Shown: positions 9,536-15,317 of the stretch, piece by piece
Layout: each line of letters starts with the position of its first letter
How positions within the stretch are numbered: position 1 is the first letter of the stretch
DNA from: DASYSA01 sp036003885
GTDB lineage: Bacteria > Acidobacteriota > Blastocatellia > UBA7656
NCBI GenBank assembly: GCA_036003885.1
Contig: DASYSA010000460.1
Location: 1-15,317, forward strand
Direction: 5' to 3'
Length of the DNA stretch: 15,317 nt
Made by a program: the position numbers and the translations under genes
The notes under the pieces: model-generated
Told to the model about the DNA's origin: nothing
The model's input: only the letters and a program-made list of their open reading frames with translations
Database searches by the model: none

Positions 9536-10816
9536 ATGACGACCAGTACGGAAGACCCTAGAACGCACACAGACGACCTGACGGAGGTGGCAGATCTTCG
9601 TCGGCAGGTCGAGGAGATCGTCAACACGACTCCAGTCGTTGACATGCATACACACCTGTTCGCTCCCCAGTTCGGTCAGATGAGCCTCTTCGGCATCGAC
9701 GAGTTGCTTGCATATCACTACCTGATCGCGGAGGCGTTTCGCTCGAGCAACGTCGCACCCGAACGCTTTTGGCAGATGAGCAAGGCTCAGCAGGCGGATC
9801 TCATCTGGAAGACGCTGTTCGTGGAGAACACACCCCTCTCGGAGGCGACACGCGGTGTCATTACCGTTCTCGACGCCTTTGGCCTCGATACTCGGGCGCC
9901 GGACCTCGCGGAGGCGCGCGCCTTCTTCCGATCGCGAAACATCTCGGAACACCTCGACAGTGTGCTCGAGGAAGCGCGCGTGAGCAGCGTAGTAATGACC
10001 AACGACCCATTCGATGAACGCGAGGCACAGGTCTGGGAGCGAGGCGCGGAGTTGGACAGCCGATTCCACGCATCGCTCCGCATCGACCCTCTGCTGAACG
10101 ACTGGCAGAACACGGCGGCGAAGCTTTCGTCGATGGGATACCGGGTCGATGCGGGCCTGCAGGGCGGAACCGGGGCTGAAGTGCGACGATTCCTGGATAA
10201 GTGGATTGCGCGCATGAGACCTCTCTATATCGTGGTGTCGCTCCCGGATGATTTCAAGTTTCCGGACAACGACGCGCGAGACCGGCTCATTCGAGAAGTG
10301 GTTCTGCCAACGGCTCGCCAGCACAGTTTACCGTTCGGAGTGATGGTCGGCGTCCGCCGCGCCGTTAATCCGGCTCTTCGGGCGGCGGGTGACGGGATGG
10401 GTCAGGCCGACATGAAAGCGCTCGAGCGAATGTGCGCCGAAAATCCGGACATTCGTTTCCTGGCGACCTTCCTGTCGCGAGCAAACCAGCACGAGCTCTG
10501 TGTCGCGGCGAGAAAGTTCAGCAACCTGATGCCGTTCGGCTGCTGGTGGTTCCTCAACAACCCTTCGCTCGTTGAGGAGATAACACGAGAGCGCATCGAG
10601 ATGCTCGGAACGAGTTTCATCCCACAACACTCGGACGCGCGCATACTGGAGCAACTCATCTACAAGTGGCGCCATTCACGTCGCGTCATCACCGAGTCAC
10701 TATGCGAGGCATATGAAAAACTCCTGGCGAGCGGACGCGCGGTGACTCGCGAGGAGATCGTGCGCGACGTAACTCTCATGTTCTCTGGAAACTTCCGTGA
10801 GTGGGTCGGCCAATAA
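9536..10816 (+). CDS. Glucuronate isomerase-like protein (UxaC family, amidohydrolase superfamily)
   Basis: Predicted cytoplasmic protein of 426 residues. It has the metal-binding His38-x-His40 in VVDMHTHLFAPQFG followed by GIDELLAYHYLIAEAF (53-68), the typical start of the UxaC family, which interconverts D-glucuronate and D-fructuronate. TSFIPQHSDARILEQLIYKW (about 359-378) is a C-terminal block common to this branch. It is shorter than E. coli UxaC (about 470 residues) and belongs to a divergent clade often labelled only as amidohydrolase, so the exact reaction is less certain than the fold. ATG 9536 lies 22 bases after the enolase-like stop, implying co-translation from one message; the open frame reaches back to 9368 but that part overlaps the preceding gene. 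Together the pair would process glucuronate released by GH67. Confidence 0.8.
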   Translation: MTTSTEDPRTHTDDLTEVADLRRQVEEIVNTTPVVDMHTHLFAPQFGQMSLFGIDELLAYHYLIAEAFRSSNVAPERFWQMSKAQQADLIWKTLFVENTPLSEATRGVITVLDAFGLDTRAPDLAEARAFFRSRNISEHLDSVLEEARVSSVVMTNDPFDEREAQVWERGAELDSRFHASLRIDPLLNDWQNTAAKLSSMGYRVDAGLQGGTGAEVRRFLDKWIARMRPLYIVVSLPDDFKFPDNDARDRLIREVVLPTARQHSLPFGVMVGVRRAVNPALRAAGDGMGQADMKALERMCAENPDIRFLATFLSRANQHELCVAARKFSNLMPFGCWWFLNNPSLVEEITRERIEMLGTSFIPQHSDARILEQLIYKWRHSRRVITESLCEAYEKLLASGRAVTREEIVRDVTLMFSGNFREWVGQ

Positions 10817-10857
10817 CGTTCCGCGTTCCGCGTTTCGCGTTTTGCGTTCTGCGTTTG
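10816..10857 (+). repeat. Six tandem 7-base repeats, T-rich orientation
   Basis: Six heptamers of the form RCGTTYY (ACGTTCC, GCGTTCC, GCGTTTC, GCGTTTT, GCGTTCT, GCGTTTG) start at the last base of the UxaC-like stop codon. The array is inverted relative to those at 11021 and 11147. The following 89 bases up to the GH3 start show nothing I recognise apart from a modest ribosome site, GAGGGAAG at 10931-10938. Confidence 0.9.
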
Positions 10858-10946
10858 GATCGCGGTCGCAGCACCAGAAGGCAAAGAAATGCCCAGCCTC
10901 CTGTTTCATCACGCAGCTTGAACGGCCAGCGAGGGAAGACTGATCT

Positions 10947-13523
10947 ATGCCAAGCCTCAAGGACTCTATGCCACACCAATCGACTGTCGCTAGCGGTGCA
11001 CAACGAGAAACCAATCACACTGAACACAGAACGCGAAACGTAAAACCCGAAACGCGAAACGTCTCTTTCATGCCCGCAAGACTCAAGGACTCTTTGCCAC
11101 ACCAATCGATTGTCGCTAACGGCGCGCAACGAGAAACCACTAACACTGAACACCGAACGCGAAACGCGGAACGCAAAACGCGCAACGTTTTTTTCGCTCT
11201 TCTCGCCCTGGTGTGTGCCGCGGTTCAAGTGGTAAATACGCAGTCACAGGAGAAACTGGCTGACTACAAGAACCCGGGCCTGCCAGTCGAGCGGCGCGTT
11301 GCGGACTTGTTGGGCCGGATGACCGTCGACGAGAAGGTTGCTCAACTTGTCTGTCTCTGGCAGCAGAAGCCGCAGCAGAAACCTGCCGGAGACTTCTCGA
11401 CCGACCGCGGCGACTTCTCACCCGAGAAGGCTGCGATTGTGATGAAGAATGGGATCGGACAGATCTCCAGACAGAGGGAGCGCAAGGATCCGCGCGAGTC
11501 CGCCCTCTTCGCCAACGCGGTCCAGAAGTTCCTCGTCGAGAAGACGCGGCTGGGCATCCCGGCGATGTTCCACGACGAAGCGCTGCACGGCCACATGGCG
11601 CAGAAGGGCACCAGCTTTCCGCAGCCCATCGCCCTGGCGAGCAGTTGGGACCTCGAGCTGATCGGCAAGGTCTTCACCGCCGCCGCCCTTGAAGCGAGAG
11701 CGCGCGGAGGTCATCAGGTGCTCGGACCCAACCTCGACCTCGCCCGCGACCCCCGATGGGGCAGAACCGAAGAGACCTACGGAGAGGATCCTTACCTCGT
11801 CTCTCGAATGGGAGTGGCATGTATTACGGCGCTTCAGGGCAAGGGGCCCGGCGTGGACGGCGAACACGTCATCGCGACCGCCAAGCACTATGCCGCCCAC
11901 GGCCAGCCCGAAGGCGGAACCAATATTGCGCCGGCAAACTACTCGGAGCGGGTCATCCGCGAATTCTTCCTGCCCAGCTTTCACGCCGCGGTTACCGAGG
12001 CCGGCATCATGAGCGTGATGCCCTCCTACAATGAGATCGACGGAGTTCCGTCACACGCGAGCAAGTTCCTTCTTGAAAAGGTGCTGCGCCAGGAATGGGG
12101 GTTCACCGGGGTCGTCGCCTCCGACTACTATGGCATCCCCCAGTTGCAGAGCCTTCATCACGTTGCCGCGGACAAGGCTGAGGCGGCCAGGCTTGCGCTG
12201 GAGGCTGGAGTTGATATCGAACTGCCGGACCCGGACTGCTATCCTGCGATCCCGCAGCTGCTGAAGGACGGTAGAGTCTCTGAAGCCGCTTTGGACAAGG
12301 CCGTTGGCAGGAACCTCAAAGCCAAGTTCCTGCTCGGACTCTTCGAAAACCCCTACGTTGATCCTGAACGCGCCGCTAAAATCACCAACTCACAGCCCAA
12401 CCGCGAGCTGGCCGCGGAGGCAGCTCGCCGCTCCATAGTTCTCCTCAAGAACGAGAACAATATCCTCCCGCTCGACCGGAGCAGGCTGAGGTCAATCGCC
12501 GTCATAGGGCCGAATGCGGACCGTGCGCATCTGGGCGGCTACAGCGACAATCCCGGACGTGGTGTCAGCGTTCTGCAGGGGATCACCGACAAAGTCGGCG
12601 ACAAGATCAAGCTGACCTTCTCTGCGGGCTGCAAGATCACCCAGGAGGGCGGCAACTGGTGGGCCGATACATCGCACCTGTCAGATCCGGTCGAGGACGC
12701 AAAGCTGATCGCTGAAGCGGTCGAGGCGGCGAAGATGGCCGATGTCGCCGTGGTCGTGGTCGGCGGGAATGAAGACACTAATAAAGAAGGATGGGCCGAC
12801 AACCACCTTGGCGATCGTGACAGCCTGGACCTGATCGGCAGGCAGAACGACCTGGTCAAGGCGGTCGTGGATACCGCCAAGCCGACTATCGTCATGCTGA
12901 TCAATAGCGGCCCACTCTCGCTCAACTACATCGCCCAGAACGTCCCCGCGATTCTCGAAGGCTTCTACCTCGGGCAGGAGACCGGAGTCGCCGTCGCCGA
13001 CGTACTCTTCGGCGACTACAATCCCGCGGGCAAGTTACCGGTCAGCTTTCCGCGTTCGGTTGGACAGTTGCCGATCTATTACAACCATAAGCCGACAGCA
13101 AGACGCGGATACCTGTTTAACAGCAAGGAGCCGCTCTTCCCTTTCGGCTATGGTCTGAGCTACACGAGCTTCGAGTACTCGAACTTGAAAGTGGCGCCCG
13201 AGCAGATCGGGCCAAGGGGCCGCGCAGACGTCAGCGTCACCGTCACGAATACGGGCAAGCGCGCGGGCGATGAGATCGTGCAACTCTACATTCGCGACCT
13301 GGTGAGTTCGGTGACGCGCCCGGTCATGGAGTTAAAGGACTTCAAGCGCATCACGCTTGCGCCGGGCGAGAGCAAGACAGTGACGATGGTCATCACGCCT
13401 GAGAAACTTTCTTTCCTGGATTTGAATATGAACCGTGTGGTTGAGCCTGGCTGGTTCGACATTATGGTTGGGACGAGTTCAGTGAAGTACCAGAAGGCGA
13501 AGCTCGAGGTGGTCACGAAGTGA
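10947..13523 (+). CDS. GH3 beta-xylosidase or beta-glucosidase
   Basis: Secreted or periplasmic exo-glycosidase of 858 residues, releasing xylose (or glucose) from the non-reducing end of oligosaccharides. The GH3 (alpha/beta)8 domain begins near residue 112 (LPVERRVADLLGRMTVDEKVAQ) and carries KHYAAHGQPEGG (313-324) and nucleophile Asp393 in GFTGVVASDYYG. The alpha/beta sandwich domain follows (EAARRSIVLLKNENNILPL; GGNEDTNKEGW is the acid/base region), and a fibronectin-III-like domain closes it (RPVMELKDFKRITLAPGESK). The signal hydrophobic stretch is 82-95, so both in-frame ATGs, 10947 and 11070, give long arginine-rich n-regions made from repeat DNA. 10947 has GAGGGAAG upstream; 11070 has no ribosome site. 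The xylose versus glucose choice rests on context. Confidence 0.92.
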   Translation: MPSLKDSMPHQSTVASGAQRETNHTEHRTRNVKPETRNVSFMPARLKDSLPHQSIVANGAQRETTNTEHRTRNAERKTRNVFFALLALVCAAVQVVNTQSQEKLADYKNPGLPVERRVADLLGRMTVDEKVAQLVCLWQQKPQQKPAGDFSTDRGDFSPEKAAIVMKNGIGQISRQRERKDPRESALFANAVQKFLVEKTRLGIPAMFHDEALHGHMAQKGTSFPQPIALASSWDLELIGKVFTAAALEARARGGHQVLGPNLDLARDPRWGRTEETYGEDPYLVSRMGVACITALQGKGPGVDGEHVIATAKHYAAHGQPEGGTNIAPANYSERVIREFFLPSFHAAVTEAGIMSVMPSYNEIDGVPSHASKFLLEKVLRQEWGFTGVVASDYYGIPQLQSLHHVAADKAEAARLALEAGVDIELPDPDCYPAIPQLLKDGRVSEAALDKAVGRNLKAKFLLGLFENPYVDPERAAKITNSQPNRELAAEAARRSIVLLKNENNILPLDRSRLRSIAVIGPNADRAHLGGYSDNPGRGVSVLQGITDKVGDKIKLTFSAGCKITQEGGNWWADTSHLSDPVEDAKLIAEAVEAAKMADVAVVVVGGNEDTNKEGWADNHLGDRDSLDLIGRQNDLVKAVVDTAKPTIVMLINSGPLSLNYIAQNVPAILEGFYLGQETGVAVADVLFGDYNPAGKLPVSFPRSVGQLPIYYNHKPTARRGYLFNSKEPLFPFGYGLSYTSFEYSNLKVAPEQIGPRGRADVSVTVTNTGKRAGDEIVQLYIRDLVSSVTRPVMELKDFKRITLAPGESKTVTMVITPEKLSFLDLNMNRVVEPGWFDIMVGTSSVKYQKAKLEVVTK
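10951..11188 (+). repeat. Two direct copies of a 112-base repeat, 126-base period, each ending in heptamers
   Basis: Copy 1 (10951-11062) and copy 2 (11077-11188) are offset by exactly 126 bases and about 90 percent identical over the compared 85 bases by eye. Each has about 70 bases of non-repetitive sequence, starting near CTCAAGGACTCT, followed by six heptamers (11021-11062 and 11147-11188) of the RxAACGY type such as GAAACGC and GAAACGT. 126 is a multiple of both 3 and 7, so the copies stay in frame and encode related peptides (EHRTRNVKPETRNV and EHRTRNAERKTRNV). Confidence 0.9.
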
Positions 13524-13601
13524 ATTGAGAATCGTAGCGGTTCAACGGGATAAGAGCGCAAGTCGTCAGAGTTTTCTTCGACTTGCTTTGATGCTACTTC
13601 C
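13524..13601 (+). terminator. Terminator-like hairpin after the GH3 gene
   Basis: GCAAGTCG (13558-13565) pairs perfectly with CGACTTGC (13579-13586) around a 13-base loop, 35 bases after the GH3 stop. Only three T follow (13587-13589), so termination may be inefficient; it could equally protect the 3' end of the transcript. Confidence 0.45.
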
Positions 13602-13759
13602 TCTCATTAACACCCCTCTTCAGAGGGGTGACTTTGGGAGCGGCGAACTCAGAACTGTTTCAACAGTTTCGCTTCCTCCACGAGGGATGACAAACCGTTA
13701 AAACGGTTGCGATCCGCGCTGCTGCCACTACACCCAACTGAAGTTGGGGGTTAATGAGA
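13602..13759. repeat. 158-bp inverted element with four hairpins at 40-base spacing
   Basis: Perfect 10-base terminal inverted repeats, TCTCATTAAC (13602-13611) and GTTAATGAGA (13750-13759), enclose four palindromes at 13611-13630, 13653-13668, 13693-13708 and 13733-13748. Their centres are 13620.5, 13660.5, 13700.5 and 13740.5. The left 79 bases and the reverse complement of the right 79 bases align without gaps, about 60 percent identical, with the identity concentrated in the hairpins. No open frame of note. It resembles a BIME-type pair of REP elements in layout, but I do not recognise the sequence. Its role is unknown. Confidence 0.85.
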
Positions 13760-13900
13760 ACCGCGAGCGAGTTCGCAGTAAGGTCCACTAGCAATCGGGA
13801 CCTGGGGATTTGGTGACCGAGTTCGCCTGATTACCTTGCCCAATACAAATGCAAGGTCAGGATGCACGAGAATCATTTTGATTACTCTGGAGAGACAACA
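13760..13900 (+). promoter_or_regulatory. Leader of the esterase gene with a small hairpin
   Basis: Non-coding stretch before the esterase start. ACCTTGC (13833-13839) pairs with GCAAGGT (13851-13857) around an 11-base loop. An in-frame ATG at 13862 exists, but GGAG (13889-13892) eight bases before ATG 13901 marks the better start. I see no convincing promoter, though one is expected here given the hairpins upstream. Confidence 0.35.
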
Positions 13901-14857
13901 ATGAGCAGAATGCGAGATCCTCGAGCGTATTTGTGCGCGATAGTCTCCGTACTGATGGTTGTTTGCGGCCGGATCTCTGGAGATGCGCAGACTCAGGGTT
14001 CGGACAAATGGGCAGACTATGCTGCCGGCGATTACGACATACTCCCGAATCTCATCTATTCAACGGCGAACAATACCGACTTAAGGCTTGATCTGTATCT
14101 GCCTAAGGACCGCCGCACACCGAACCCTACGCTCATTCTCTTTCACGGAGGTGGTTGGGTGGATGGGCAGAAGGAACGCAATGTATTCCAACTCCTCCCG
14201 TACTTGTCCCTCGGATGGGCAGTCATCAATGTGGAGTACCGGTTGGCGCGTAACTCTCCGGCGCCGGCAGCGGTAGAGGACTGTCGTTGCGCGCTGAGAT
14301 GGGCGACTTATCATGCGAAGGAATACAACCTGGACCCCGCAAGATTTGTGCTGACAGGCACCTCGGCCGGCGGCCATCTTTCGTTGATTACAGGAATGTT
14401 GCCGGCAGAGTCGGTTTTCAATCGTCAGTGTCCAACTGACAACAGCACTCGATGGAGAGAAGGAACTGAGCCGCAGGTGAAGGTCGCTGCCATCGTCAAC
14501 TGGTATGGCATTACCGACGTGAGCGACCTGATTGATGGTCCAAATGCGAAACACTACGCAATGGAATGGTTCGGCAGCATGCGCAACCGGGAGGAGCTTG
14601 CAAAACAGGTCTCACCCATCAACTACGTCCGCGCCGGACTCCCGCCGATAATAACGATCCACGGCTCCGAAGACGATATTGTGCCGTACAGCCAGGCCGT
14701 GCGACTACACGCGGCGTTGGATAAGGCCGGCGTGCCGAATCAACTTGTAACGATTCCACGCGGCAAGCACGGCGGATTCAACCGGCAGGAGCTTGTGAAC
14801 GGCTATGCTGTGATCAGGGAGTTCTTGCGTAAACACAATCTCCTGAAGATGGAGTGA
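13901..14857 (+). CDS. Secreted alpha/beta-hydrolase esterase, probable acetyl-xylan or feruloyl esterase (BD-FAE-like)
   Basis: Serine esterase of 318 residues with a signal peptide (hydrophobic 11-23, cut likely near GDAQ at 27-30). The oxyanion-hole motif FHGGGW is at 81-86, nucleophile Ser155 lies in GTSAGGH, the acid is probably Asp258 or Asp259 in HGSEDDIVPYSQA, and His290 in KHGGF completes the triad. EYRLA and DCRCALRWATYHAKEYNLDP are typical of the BD-FAE / alpha-beta hydrolase-3 group, several members of which remove acetyl or feruloyl groups from xylan. That activity suits the locus, but the motifs alone do not fix the substrate; a general carboxylesterase is possible. The gene sits 83 bases before the CE15-type gene and both are exported, so they are likely co-expressed. 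Confidence 0.85.
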   Translation: MSRMRDPRAYLCAIVSVLMVVCGRISGDAQTQGSDKWADYAAGDYDILPNLIYSTANNTDLRLDLYLPKDRRTPNPTLILFHGGGWVDGQKERNVFQLLPYLSLGWAVINVEYRLARNSPAPAAVEDCRCALRWATYHAKEYNLDPARFVLTGTSAGGHLSLITGMLPAESVFNRQCPTDNSTRWREGTEPQVKVAAIVNWYGITDVSDLIDGPNAKHYAMEWFGSMRNREELAKQVSPINYVRAGLPPIITIHGSEDDIVPYSQAVRLHAALDKAGVPNQLVTIPRGKHGGFNRQELVNGYAVIREFLRKHNLLKME

Positions 14858-14869
14858 GTTATTTCGGAG

Positions 14870-14900
14870 GCAGACTCACAGAACACAAGTTCTGATCTGC
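14870..14900 (+). other. Intergenic hairpin between the two esterase genes
   Basis: GCAGA (14870-14874) pairs with TCTGC (14896-14900), and inside it CAGAAC (14879-14884) pairs with GTTCTG (14889-14894) around ACAA. There is no T-run after it, so it is more likely an mRNA stability or spacing structure than a terminator. Chance is not excluded. Confidence 0.35.
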
Positions 14901-14940
14901 TCGCAGACTTCAATAGGCAGAAGGAACTCCAGGAGGCGCG

Positions 14941-15317
14941 ATGATCGCCAGTACACTTCGTTCAATTGGCTTGTTGGTTCTCTCGGCTTTCTCGACTTCG
15001 GTCGTTGCGCCGCTGGCGGCCGCCACGCAGGAAAAGAGCACTCTGCCGCCGCCCGTGGTAATGACCGCGCAGCAGGACCATGACAGGCTCATGAGTCTTT
15101 TACATATCACTTCGCTGCGGCGCGGGGCAGATGGCAGAAACGCCGAGGCGCCCAATGCGGCCAATTACGATGAGTCCAAAGCTAATCCGTATCCGAGCCT
15201 GCCCGACCCGCTTGTATTGAAGAACGGAAAGAAGGTCACGACGGCAAAGATGTGGTGGAACCAACGGCGCTCGGAGATCGTGGAAGACTTCGATCGGGAG
15301 ATCTATGGGCGAGTGCC
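14941..15317 (+). CDS. CE15-type glucuronoyl esterase, N-terminal part
   Basis: The frame starts at ATG 14941, with AGGAGG (14931-14936) four bases before it, and stays open to the window edge (125 codons plus two bases). Residues 1-28 are a signal peptide. The visible part then has LRRGADGRNAEAPNAANYDE, ANPYPSLPDPLVLKNGKKV and MWWNQRRSEIVEDFDREIYG, the characteristic N-terminal region of bacterial CE15 proteins, often labelled acetylxylan esterase. CE15 enzymes cut the ester between 4-O-methylglucuronate on xylan and lignin alcohols, which matches the glucuronate focus of the cluster. The catalytic Ser and His would lie beyond the window, so activity cannot be judged. Family assignment rests on recalled N-terminal sequence pattern. 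Confidence 0.8.
   Translation, partial: MIASTLRSIGLLVLSAFSTSVVAPLAAATQEKSTLPPPVVMTAQQDHDRLMSLLHITSLRRGADGRNAEAPNAANYDESKANPYPSLPDPLVLKNGKKVTTAKMWWNQRRSEIVEDFDREIYGRV

Noticed and set aside
10816..11188. CRISPR array
   Set aside because: Units are 7 bases, contiguous or in two long copies, with no repeat-spacer alternation and no cas genes.
10776..11228. 150-codon minus-strand frame with repeated VSRSVFSV-like peptides before GH3
   Set aside because: It is the reverse reading of the heptamer arrays and duplicated segment; the peptide repetition comes from the DNA repeat.
13602..13759. CRISPR-like array from regularly spaced palindromes
   Set aside because: The palindromes differ in sequence, are inverted between halves and number only four; a true CRISPR keeps identical direct repeats.
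13862..13900. Esterase start at ATG 13862
   Set aside because: ATG 13901 has a well-placed GGAG and directly begins a normal signal peptide.

Overview
The window is a gene cluster for breaking down glucuronoxylan, with all recognisable genes on the + strand. High GC, an Oar-type TonB-dependent receptor with an N-terminal carboxypeptidase-regulatory-like domain and no SusD partner, a GH10 with a TIG-like tail, and many short intergenic repeats suggest a Gram-negative soil-type bacterium, most likely an Acidobacteriota member (Blastocatellia-like). That placement is inference.

Layout: 1-491 is the C-terminal part of a ROK-family regulator or sugar kinase, followed by a hairpin. A 460-base non-coding leader (492-951) carries a candidate promoter with an overlapping palindrome. 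952-4503 is the large outer-membrane receptor, closed by a strong intrinsic terminator (4529-4564). GH10 endoxylanase (4569-5858), GH67 alpha-glucuronidase (5975-8176), a glucarate-dehydratase-like enolase-superfamily enzyme (8266-9513), a glucuronate-isomerase-like protein (9536-10816) and a GH3 beta-xylosidase or glucosidase (10947-13523) follow. After a 377-base gap with a terminator-like hairpin and an unusual four-hairpin element come an alpha/beta-hydrolase esterase (13901-14857) and the N-terminus of a CE15-type glucuronoyl esterase (14941 to the window end).

How the genes fit together (inference from families): the GH10 cuts the backbone, GH67 removes (4-O-methyl)glucuronate, GH3 trims xylo-oligosaccharides, the esterases remove acetyl, feruloyl or lignin-ester groups, the receptor imports oligosaccharides, and the two enzymes without signal peptides (enolase-like and UxaC-like) would process the released uronic acid in the cytoplasm. 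The ROK protein may sense xylose or a xylo-oligosaccharide.

The most unusual parts are not the enzymes but the repeats. One is a 158-bp inverted element (13602-13759) with four hairpins centred exactly every 40 bases, paired stems that differ by compensatory changes, and a TTYA loop. The other is a set of 7-base tandem repeats that run into the start of two secreted-enzyme genes (GH67 and GH3) and appear to supply the first part of their signal peptides.
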